Of a DNA stretch of 64,000 nucleotides, positions 29,517 through 36,729 are shown one piece after another (positions within the stretch are counted from its first letter, which is position 1; every line of letters starts with the position of its first letter). The position numbers and the translations under genes were made by a program. Under the pieces are notes generated by a model that was given only the letters and a program-made list of their open reading frames with translations, searched no databases and was not told the origin of the DNA. Source of the stretch: Streptomyces sp. NBC_01255 (lineage in GTDB: Bacteria; Actinomycetota; Actinomycetes; Streptomycetales; Streptomycetaceae). Where the stretch lies: NCBI RefSeq assembly GCF_036226445.1, contig NZ_CP108474.1:3410001-3474000 (forward strand), read 5' to 3'.

Positions 29517-30863
29517 ATGAATGCCATGGGGGTGCGCTGGACGGCTGATCAGGTGCTGGCACTGGCTCCTGACGAGGCCTCACGCAGAGCGGGGAGCGAG
29601 CTGGGCACGGCCGGGCCGTGGTCGGGCACGGGCCGCGGCGAGGGAGCCGTCTGGGGTGTGTGCGGGGGCAGCGGCGGCCGGTCGTACGAGACGGTCGTCG
29701 ACCTCACGGGGCCCGCGTACACGTGCGGATGCCCCAGCCGGAAGTTCCCGTGCAAGCACGCGCTGGGACTGCTGCTGCTCCAGGCGTCGGACGGTACGGC
29801 GGTGGCGGACGGCGCCCCGCCGGAGTGGGCGGCACCGTGGCTCGCGAAGCGCCGGGGCGGCGTCGGGAGCCCGGCCCGGCCGGCCGGGACCGGCGCCTCC
29901 AAGGCCCCGGCGGATCCCGAGGCCGCGCGGCGCAGGGCCGAGCGCAGGGCGGCCCGGATCACCGCGGGCGCGCAGGAGTTGGAGCAGCGGCTCGCCGACC
30001 TGCTGCGCGGCGGCCTGGCCACGGCCGAGCAGACCGGGTACGGCCTGTGGGAGGAGACCGCGGCCCGCATGGTCGACGCCCAGGCTCCGGGGCTCGCGGG
30101 CCGGGTCAGGGAGCTGGGCGCGATACCGGGTTCGGGTCCCGGCTGGCCCGTGCGCCTCCTGGAGGAGTGTGCGCTGACCCACCTCCTCGACCGGGCCTGG
30201 CTCGCCGCCGACCGGCTGCCCGCCGACTTCGCCACGACCGTGCGGACCCGGGTCGGCCTCACCGCCCCGGCCGACGGCGTCCCGGTGCGCGACCACTGGC
30301 ACGTCCTCGCGCAGTACGACACGGCCGACGCCCGGCTGACCACCCGGCGGGTCTGGCTGCACGGCGCCTCGACCGGACGGACCGCGTTCCTCCTCTCCTT
30401 CGGCGCGGCCGGCCGGGCCCCCGGCCTCGCGCTCCCCGTGGGCGCGCTCCTCGACGGCGAGCTGACCCCGTACGCGGGCGCCGGCCGGCTGCGCGCGGAG
30501 CCGGGCGAGCAGTTCGTCCCGGTCGACGCCCCCGTCTCCCCGCCGCCTGGCGGTCCGGTGGGCGAGGGTCTCGACGCGTACGGGCGTGCGCTGCGCGAGG
30601 ATCCGTGGCTGGACTCCTGGCCCGTGACCCTGCGCCAGGTCGTCCCGGCGCGGGCGGAGTACGGCTGGCAGCTCGCCGACGCGGACGGCCGCGAGGCCCT
30701 GCCGCTGACGCCCGCCGCGCAGAACCGGCCCGGACTCTGGCGCCTCGTCGCCCTCTCCGGCGGCGCTCCCGTGACCGTCTTCGGCGAGTGCGGCCACCGC
30801 GGATTCACCCCGCTGGCCGCCTGGTCGCCGGAGGCGCCCGCCGAGACGGTCCCCCTCATATGA
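29517..30863 (+). CDS. SWIM zinc-finger protein
   Basis: 448 residues. I choose ATG 29517 because the damage-type promoter ends 7 nt before it; the frame extends to a TTG at 29487, but that codon is the first triplet of the promoter element. The N-terminus WTADQVLALAPDEAS is conserved in the family. The SWIM motif is YTCGCPSRKFPCKHALGLLLL-like (C-x-C-x6-C-x-H) near residue 70; SWIM fingers bind DNA or proteins. Beyond it come an Ala/Arg helix (about 130-165) and a large unassigned domain. It is co-transcribed with DUF5691 and divergent from the moxR operon. Confidence 0.9.
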   Translation: MNAMGVRWTADQVLALAPDEASRRAGSELGTAGPWSGTGRGEGAVWGVCGGSGGRSYETVVDLTGPAYTCGCPSRKFPCKHALGLLLLQASDGTAVADGAPPEWAAPWLAKRRGGVGSPARPAGTGASKAPADPEAARRRAERRAARITAGAQELEQRLADLLRGGLATAEQTGYGLWEETAARMVDAQAPGLAGRVRELGAIPGSGPGWPVRLLEECALTHLLDRAWLAADRLPADFATTVRTRVGLTAPADGVPVRDHWHVLAQYDTADARLTTRRVWLHGASTGRTAFLLSFGAAGRAPGLALPVGALLDGELTPYAGAGRLRAEPGEQFVPVDAPVSPPPGGPVGEGLDAYGRALREDPWLDSWPVTLRQVVPARAEYGWQLADADGREALPLTPAAQNRPGLWRLVALSGGAPVTVFGECGHRGFTPLAAWSPEAPAETVPLI

Positions 30864-30900
30864 CGGCCCGCCACCTCCCCCGACCGCACGGAGGACCCCG

Positions 30901-32664
30901 ATGAACACGCGCGCGACCACGCCCGCCCCGTACGCCGCAGGCTCCGACGGTGGCGGCGACGGCGACGACAGCGCCCGCGTCTGGGAGGAACTCGTCACCT
31001 CCGCGCTCCTCGGCACGGACCGACGGCCGCCCTCGGTCCTCGCGGGGGCGACGGGCCCGGGCGGGACGGGCCCGGGTGTGACGGACCCTGACGGGACGGG
31101 ACCTGACGGGACGGGACCGGGCACGGCGGGCTCCCGTCCGGCCGGCGCGGACCTGCCGGGTGCGCTGCTCGACGCCGCCGCGCTGCACACCGTACGGCGC
31201 AGGGCGGGGCTGCGCCCCGGACCCGCCGCGCCACCGCCCGAACCCGCGCCGGAGGACCCGCGCCGGCCGCTGCCCGAGGCGGCCCGGCGACGGCTCGACC
31301 AGCTCCTCGCCGGGCGGGCCGCGCCGTCGCCCGCCGCCGGGCGCCGCGGGGCCGCGCCCGACCTCGCCGAACTGCTGCCCCAGTGGCTGGCCCTCGCCAA
31401 CGAGCGCGGGTACAAGGCACCGCCCGCCACTCTGCCCGCCCTGCTCGACGCGGCCAGGGCCCGCACCGACCTGCGGCCCCAGGCCCTCAGGCTCGCCGGA
31501 CCGCGCGGCCTGTGGCTGGCCGGCCTGAACCCCGAGTGGCGGTTCGCGCTGCGGGGTACGGGCGCGGCCGGCCGGCTCCCGTCACCCGGGGACACCGAGG
31601 GCGTCAGGGTCCTGTGGGACGAGGGCCTGTTCGCCGAGCGGGTCACGCTGCTCGCCGCCGTACGGACCGGGGACCCGGCGGCCGGCCTCGCCCTCCTGGT
31701 GTCCACCTGGACCGCCGAGCGGGCGGAGGACCGGCTGATGTTCCTGGACTCGCTGCGGACCGGACTCTCCGACGCGGACGAGGAGTTCCTGGAGGCGGCC
31801 CTCGCCGACCGCAGCCGCAACGTCCGCGCAACCGCCGCCGAGCTGCTCTCCGCCCTGCCCGCCTCGGCGTTCGCGGGCCGGATGGCCGGCCGGGCCGCCA
31901 CCTGCGTCGGCCTCGACCGGACGGCGGAATCGCCCACGATCTCCGTCGAGGCCCCGCACGAGTGCGACGCGGCGATGCAGCGCGACGGGGTCGTGCCGAA
32001 CCCGCCGGCCGGACGGGGCGAGCGTTCCTGGTGGCTGGGCCAGCTCGTCGAGGCCGCCCCGCTCGCCTGCTGGCCCGTCCGCTTCGGCGGACGGACTCCG
32101 GAGGAGATCGTGGCGCTGCCGGTCGCCGACGACTGGCAGGGCGAGCTGCACGCCGCCTGGTGTCGGGCGGCCGTGCGGCAGCGGGACGCGTCCTGGTCGC
32201 GCGCGCTGCTCGGCTCCCCCGCGATCCCGCCCGCGACAGGCCCCGGAACCTCGTCCCTGGCCGAGCGGGCGCAGCTCCTGGCGACGCTCCCGGCGGACGA
32301 ACGGGCGCGCTGGGTCGCCTCCTTCGTCGCCGCCCACGGCCTGTCGGAGGCGTTCCAGCTGCTCGGCGTGTGCGCCGTGCCCTGGGCCGAGCCGCTGGGC
32401 GCCGCCGTGATCGACGCCCTCGACATCGCCCGGGACGCGGGCAGTTACCCATGGAGCTTCAGCGGGGTGATGGGCCTCGCGGAGCGCTGTCTCGCACCGG
32501 AGGCGGCGCGGCATCTGGACTCCCTGACGGCCCTGCCCGACGAAGAGGAGGAGGACACCGCGCCCGGCGCGGGCGGCTACTGGTCCGAGGCGTTCCAGCG
32601 GCTGGTCTCCACGCTCCGGCTCCGCGCGGCGATGCGCGCCGAGCTCACCCAGGTCCCCGTCTGA
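30901..32664 (+). CDS. DUF5691 protein of MoxR-associated system
   Basis: 587 residues; ATG 30901 with CGGAGGACC upstream, 37 nt after the SWIM gene. It opens with an acidic Gly-rich segment, then WEELVTSALLGTDRRPPSVL, a hallmark start of DUF5691. The remainder is helical and HEAT-like (LLDAARARTDLRPQALRLAG; MFLDSLRTGLSDADEEFLEA; ALADRSRNVRATAAELLSAL), suggesting a protein-binding solenoid. No catalytic motif is visible. The family is found with SWIM, MoxR, DUF5682 and VWA genes, as here. It ends in a strong terminator. Confidence 0.9.
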   Translation: MNTRATTPAPYAAGSDGGGDGDDSARVWEELVTSALLGTDRRPPSVLAGATGPGGTGPGVTDPDGTGPDGTGPGTAGSRPAGADLPGALLDAAALHTVRRRAGLRPGPAAPPPEPAPEDPRRPLPEAARRRLDQLLAGRAAPSPAAGRRGAAPDLAELLPQWLALANERGYKAPPATLPALLDAARARTDLRPQALRLAGPRGLWLAGLNPEWRFALRGTGAAGRLPSPGDTEGVRVLWDEGLFAERVTLLAAVRTGDPAAGLALLVSTWTAERAEDRLMFLDSLRTGLSDADEEFLEAALADRSRNVRATAAELLSALPASAFAGRMAGRAATCVGLDRTAESPTISVEAPHECDAAMQRDGVVPNPPAGRGERSWWLGQLVEAAPLACWPVRFGGRTPEEIVALPVADDWQGELHAAWCRAAVRQRDASWSRALLGSPAIPPATGPGTSSLAERAQLLATLPADERARWVASFVAAHGLSEAFQLLGVCAVPWAEPLGAAVIDALDIARDAGSYPWSFSGVMGLAERCLAPEAARHLDSLTALPDEEEEDTAPGAGGYWSEAFQRLVSTLRLRAAMRAELTQVPV

Positions 32665-32683
32665 AGGGGCGGCACCACGGCGA

Positions 32684-32709
32684 AGGGCCCTCCCCGAAGG
32701 GAGGGCCCT
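32684..32709. terminator. Bidirectional terminator between DUF5691 and icmB
   Basis: Perfect 11-bp arms AGGGCCCTCCC and GGGAGGGCCCT with a CGAA tetraloop, between convergent genes. Confidence 0.92.
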
Positions 32710-32737
32710 GACAAGCGAGGCACGCGAGGACGTCGGA

Positions 32738-32755
32738 CCGGTCAGGCCGGTCAGG
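32738..32755. repeat. 9-bp tandem duplication containing icmB stop codon
   Basis: CCGGTCAGG is present twice head to tail. The TGA stop of icmB lies in the second copy and is repeated in frame in the first. Confidence 0.85.
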
Positions 32756-33158
32756 CCGCCACGCGGACGTTCGCGTTCACCCAGTCGACGATGGACGCGG
32801 TCGTCGCGCCCGGCGTGAAGATCTCCGCCACGCCCTTCTCCTTCAGCGGTGCGATGTCCGCGTCCGGGATGATGCCGCCGCCGAAGACCTTGATGTCCTC
32901 CGCGTCACGGTCCTTCAACAGCTCCAGGACCTTCACGAAGAGCGTGTTGTGCGCGCCCGAGAGGATGGAGAGACCGATCGCGTCGGCGTCCTCCTGGATC
33001 GCGGTGTCGACGATCTGCTCGGGCGTCTGGTGGAGACCGGTGTAGATGACCTCCATACCGGCATCGCGCAGCGCCCGCGCGATCACCTTGGCCCCGCGAT
33101 CGTGGCCGTCGAGACCCGGCTTGGCGACCACCACGCGGATCGGACCGGTCACACCCAT
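32751..33158 (-). CDS. icmB: Isobutyryl-CoA mutase small (B12-binding) subunit
   Basis: 135 residues from ATG 33158. The complete B12-binding domain has [19 protein letters not shown] with the lower-axial DxHxxG (Asp17, His19, Gly22), GLSILSGAH, and [11 protein letters not shown]. Its length and sequence are those of the Streptomyces IcmB subunit, which with IcmA interconverts isobutyryl-CoA and n-butyryl-CoA and feeds polyketide and fatty-acid precursors. No large subunit is encoded nearby, as is normal in Streptomyces. It is a single gene. The 300-bp gap upstream is shared with the divergent lipase. Confidence 0.93.
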   Translation of the reverse strand: MGVTGPIRVVVAKPGLDGHDRGAKVIARALRDAGMEVIYTGLHQTPEQIVDTAIQEDADAIGLSILSGAHNTLFVKVLELLKDRDAEDIKVFGGGIIPDADIAPLKEKGVAEIFTPGATTASIVDWVNANVRVAA

Positions 33159-33458
33159 CACTGCCTCCACATGCGACCCCCGCGCTTGATTGCCGGGGAG
33201 GTGAACGAACGTTATCGCCAGCATCCCGCAAGCGGCCGTTTCGCGGTGGCGAGCGAGGGGGAAATCACACGTGGGACATGTTCGCCATGCGCCGTTCCCC
33301 GCTTCGGGCCCTCCTCCTGGGCCCACCAGCCGCAAGCGGGGCCCGGTCGCAAGGGAGCCGCGACGAGGTCGCCGTACCTCCGTGCCGCCGTCCGTGCGGC
33401 GCGGGGTGCGGCGTACCTCCGTATCGTCCGGCCCCGCGTGCCGCTCGGGAGGTCGGCG
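33159..33458. other. Divergent intergenic region with 11-bp direct repeat
   Basis: No gene is seen. CGTACCTCCGT appears at 33373-33383 and a near-identical CGTACCTCCGT at 33412-33422, 39 bp apart, upstream of the lipase gene. Promoter hexamers are not obvious. Confidence 0.5.
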
Positions 33459-34301
33459 ATGAAGCTCTCCAAGGTCACCGCCCTGATGAAGGCCACCGCC
33501 TTGGAGCTCGCGATCCTCACCGGGCATCTCGTCCTCTACCCCTCCGGGATCGTGGCCGAGCGCCTCTCCCCCGCCACTCGCACGAGCGATCCAGCCGCCG
33601 GTTCCAACGCCGGTCCCGACGCCGATCCGCACGCGACGATCACCCCGGGCCTGCGCCCGGTCGTCCTGCTGCACGGCTTCGTCGACAACCGCTCCGTCTT
33701 CGTCCTGCTGCGTCGCACCCTCACCCGGCACGGCCGTGACTGCGTCGAGTCGCTCAACTACTCACCGCTCACCTGCGACCTGCGGAGCGCCGCCGAGCTG
33801 CTCGGGCGGCGGGTGGAGGAGATCCGCGCCCGCACGGGACACACCGAGGTCGACATCGTCGGACACAGCCTGGGCGGGCTCATCGCCCGCTACTACGTCC
33901 AGCGGCTGGGCGGTGACACCCAGGTACGCACCCTGGTCATGCTCGGCACCCCGCACTCCGGCACCACCGTGGCCCCGCTCGCCGACGCGCATCCCCTGGT
34001 GCGGCAGATGCGCCCCGGTTCGGCGGTCCTGCGGGAGCTGGCCGGCCCGGCGCCCGGTTGCCGTACGCGGTTCGTCAGTTTCTGGAGCGATCTCGACCAG
34101 GTGATGGTGCCGGTCGAGACCGCGCGCCTCGACCATCCCGATCTCCTCGTGCACAACGTCCGCGTCAGCGGCATCGGCCATCTCGCGCTGCCCGTCCATC
34201 CGACGGTGGCCACCGGGGTGCTCGGCGCCCTGGACGCCGGTGGCCCGGTGGCTCCGGGCGGCGCTCACGAAGGGGAGCCGGGCGCCGCCTCCGTCGCCTG
34301 A
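33459..34301 (+). CDS. Lipase/alpha-beta hydrolase
   Basis: 280 residues; ATG 33459 with GGGAGGT upstream. Residues 5-35 are hydrophobic and may act as an uncleaved signal anchor. The alpha/beta-hydrolase core has oxyanion loop LLHGFVDN (72-78), nucleophile elbow [11 protein letters not shown] (Ser137), [14 protein letters not shown] typical of bacterial triacylglycerol lipases, an Asp in FWSDLDQVM, and His in GIGHLALP. It is probably exported and acts on lipid esters. The substrate is not determinable. The C-tail is disordered. Confidence 0.9.
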   Translation: MKLSKVTALMKATALELAILTGHLVLYPSGIVAERLSPATRTSDPAAGSNAGPDADPHATITPGLRPVVLLHGFVDNRSVFVLLRRTLTRHGRDCVESLNYSPLTCDLRSAAELLGRRVEEIRARTGHTEVDIVGHSLGGLIARYYVQRLGGDTQVRTLVMLGTPHSGTTVAPLADAHPLVRQMRPGSAVLRELAGPAPGCRTRFVSFWSDLDQVMVPVETARLDHPDLLVHNVRVSGIGHLALPVHPTVATGVLGALDAGGPVAPGGAHEGEPGAASVA

Positions 34302-34349
34302 TTCCCGCTGTGCCGTCGACGTGTGATCGCGGCCTCCTGCCCACCCACG

Positions 34350-34803
34350 TCAGCGGGCGCCGAGGGCCGCGACCAGGAGGTCGGCGAGGAGCGCGCCGGC
34401 CGTGCCCTCCGGGTCCAGGTCGGGGTCGTAGATCGTGACGTTGAGGCCCACGCAGTGATCCGAGGCGAGCAGGCCGGCAAGGAGTGGGCGCAGCTCGTGC
34501 GGCAGGAGCCCGTCCGGGTCGGGACTGTCGACCGCCGGCATGACGGCGGGGTCCAGCACGTCGGCGTCCAGGTGCACCCAGAAGCCGTCGAGCCCGCCGC
34601 CGCAGGTATGGCCGCAGTCCGTCCAGGTCGGTGAGGTCCCGCTGCCCCCGGCCGGTGGCGAGCGCCAGCTCCTCGCCGGCAGCGGCGCCGACGTACGCGC
34701 TGTTCCCCAGGTGCCGGAAGTCCGCCGAGGCGTCCACGGCGGCCAGTCCGTACCGCCCGATGCGCCGCAGCGCCAGCGAGGCCCCGAGCCGGATCGAGTT
34801 CAT
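34350..34803 (-). pseudogene. Broken arginase-family gene
   Basis: Two fragments of an arginase/agmatinase-type protein occur in different frames. From 34803: IRLGASLALRRIGRYGLAAV, then DASADFRH and LALATGRGQRDLTDLDGLRPY. Then, after a shift near 34590, GGGLDGFWVHLDADVLDPAV to a stop at 34350. The N-terminal half and about 80 central residues are missing, and the metal-binding DxHxD reads DASAD, with Ser for His. The later HLDADVLDP and NVTIYDPDLDPEG are intact. The gene is decayed and not functional as an ureohydrolase. It follows the lipase gene tail to tail. Confidence 0.8.
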
Positions 34804-34867
34804 CGGGCCATCCTGAGCACTCAGGCGCGCCCCCGGCCAGCCCCTGGATCCGGCCGACTCACACCTT

Positions 34868-34889
34868 GTTCTTCGAACGTTCCTCGAAC
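34868..34889. promoter_or_regulatory. Tandem GTTC-N3-GAAC dyads
   Basis: GTTC-TTC-GAAC (34868-34878) is directly followed by GTTC-CTC-GAAC (34879-34889), inside outer CCTTGT/ACAAGG arms. It is about 190 bp before the M23 gene and 65 bp before the pseudogene start. It is a likely repressor or activator site of unknown owner. The half-site order is opposite to a LexA box. Confidence 0.5.
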
Positions 34890-35077
34890 ACAAGGCCAAA
34901 GCTCTCTCCCCGAGCTGGCGAAACACGGCCGATTGCCCGTTTCCTGCGGGCTCAAACGCCTCCGAAGATTGTCGGTTGCGCATACCGCCGGGTACAGTCG
35001 CGCCACTGCTTCCCCCGGGACACCCCTCATCGGGCCCGCCCCGGACTGGTCCTGCTGCCGAGGCGAGAGAGACGTTG

Positions 35078-36667
35078 GTGAACGACCAGCACCCCCACGC
35101 CGGGTACGTCGGAAACGACGCCCACACCACAGGCAGCTTCGCCGTCGACCCGCTGTTCGGCGCCTACCCCGCGGGTCAGGCCGACCACAGCGGCCAGTGG
35201 GACTTCGGCCAGTACGGGATGACCGGTCAGTACGACACCACAGGTCAGCAGCAGTACGACACGACGGGCCAGTGGGACACCACGGGCCAGTGGCAGGCCA
35301 CCGACCAGTACGGATACGGAAGCGCCGCCACGCACACGCAGTACGAAACCGGCGGGCAGCAGTACGACACGGCCGGCCAGTACGACACCACCGGGCACTA
35401 CGACACCACCGGGCAGTGGGACGCCTCCGCCTGGACCGACGCCCAGCAGACCGGCCAGTACGAGACCGTCCACGCCGGCGCGTACGCCGCCCAGGGCGCG
35501 TACGGCTACGAGGCCTACGACGCCACCGGCCAGTGGGCGGCCCCCGCCTTCGCGACCGAGACCGGCGCCTACGACGCCACCGCCTGGAACCAGGCGGCCT
35601 CCGAGGCCGAGCCGCTCGTCCCCCAGCAGTACACCCCGCAGGCGGAACACACCGCCGAGTTCGCGTTCGACCTCGCCCATGAGCAGCAGGAAGCGCAGGC
35701 CGAGTACGCCTACGCCGACGACCTCGTGGACGCCGCCGAGGACACCGTCCACGACGACGCCCTCCACGACGACGCCGAGAACTTCGCCTACGCCGAGCCC
35801 GTCGCCGAAACCAGCGCCGAATCCATCGTCGAACCCGCCGCCGAACCGGCCGCCGAGCTCCGTACGGAGTCCCCGCTCGCGGGCCGCCCCGTGCGCCGCG
35901 GCTCGGGCAGCAGCCGCGGCCGCCGCCGTACGCCCGCCAAACGGTCCGCCCTGCTGACCGTCGCCGTCCCCTCCGCCTGTGTCATGGGCGTCGCCGGCAT
36001 CGCCGCCGCCTCCGTCAGCGGGCTCACCAACCCCACCACCGACGGCGGCAAGAAGGACACCACCGCCCTCGCCGCGGCCGACCCCGGCTCCGTCAAGCAG
36101 GTCGCCGCCAACAGCGCCCTCGACACGCAGCTGGCCGCGCTCAGCGAGGACGCCCGCGACTTCGGCGACCGCGCGAGCCGCACCCAGGAGCGCATCGACC
36201 TCAAGGCCCGCCAGGCGGCCGACAAGAAGAAGCGCGAGGAGGAAGCGGCCCGCAAGGAGGCGCTCCGCCCCAAGTACATGCTGCCGGTGGAGCTCCACCG
36301 GCTCAGCGCGCGCTTCGGCCAGTCCGGCGTCAACTGGATGTCCGTGCACACCGGCATCGACTTCCCCGTGCAGACCGGCACGCCCGTGATGGCCGCCACG
36401 GACGGCACCGTCCGCACCCAGCTGAACAGCGCCTACGGCAACATGGTGATCGTGACCGCCCCCGACGGCACGGAGACCTGGTACTGCCACCTCAGCAGCG
36501 CCAAGATCCGCTACGGCCAGGTCAAGGCCGGCGACGTCATCGCGTACTCGGGCGACACCGGCAACTCCACCGGCCCGCACCTCCACTTCGAGGTCCGGCC
36601 GGGCGGCGGTTACGCCATCGACCCGCTGGCCTGGCTGCGCAGCCACGGGCTCGACCCGACCAGCTGA
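35078..36667 (+). CDS. M23 peptidase with N-terminal QYDTTGQ repeats
   Basis: 529 residues; GTG 35078 (VNDQHPHAGYVGND). Residues about 35-175 are a low-complexity repeat region built on GQYDTTGQ/GQWDTTGQ. An acidic Ala-rich stretch and an Arg cluster follow, then one transmembrane or signal-anchor segment (LLTVAVPSACVMGVAGIAA, about 290). A coiled coil lies at about 340-395 (DARDFGDRASRTQERIDLKA). The C-terminal LytM domain has SVHTGIDFPVQTGTPV and HLHFEV (Zn ligands). It is membrane-anchored with the catalytic part outside, so it is probably a peptidoglycan endopeptidase or a regulator. The long cytoplasmic repeat tail is unusual for an M23 enzyme. Confidence 0.92.
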   Translation: MNDQHPHAGYVGNDAHTTGSFAVDPLFGAYPAGQADHSGQWDFGQYGMTGQYDTTGQQQYDTTGQWDTTGQWQATDQYGYGSAATHTQYETGGQQYDTAGQYDTTGHYDTTGQWDASAWTDAQQTGQYETVHAGAYAAQGAYGYEAYDATGQWAAPAFATETGAYDATAWNQAASEAEPLVPQQYTPQAEHTAEFAFDLAHEQQEAQAEYAYADDLVDAAEDTVHDDALHDDAENFAYAEPVAETSAESIVEPAAEPAAELRTESPLAGRPVRRGSGSSRGRRRTPAKRSALLTVAVPSACVMGVAGIAAASVSGLTNPTTDGGKKDTTALAAADPGSVKQVAANSALDTQLAALSEDARDFGDRASRTQERIDLKARQAADKKKREEEAARKEALRPKYMLPVELHRLSARFGQSGVNWMSVHTGIDFPVQTGTPVMAATDGTVRTQLNSAYGNMVIVTAPDGTETWYCHLSSAKIRYGQVKAGDVIAYSGDTGNSTGPHLHFEVRPGGGYAIDPLAWLRSHGLDPTS

Positions 36668-36680
36668 TCTTCACCCGCGT

Positions 36681-36720
36681 ATGCGAGAGGGCCCCGGCCG
36701 AAGCCGGGGCCCTCTCGCAT
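36681..36720. terminator. Bidirectional terminator between M23 gene and pcrA
   Basis: Perfect 18-bp arms (36681-36698, 36703-36720) with a CGAA tetraloop. It serves both convergent genes. Confidence 0.95.
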
Positions 36721-36729
36721 GCGCACGCG

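Noticed and set aside
34868..34889. LexA (SOS) box
   Set aside because: Actinobacterial LexA sites read GAAC-N4-GTTC. Here the order is GTTC-N3-GAAC in tandem, so half-site order and spacing are both wrong.
34804..35077. c-di-AMP (ydaO) riboswitch before the M23 gene (and likewise before the NlpC gene at 39953)
   Set aside because: The conserved core segments of that class are not seen in either leader.
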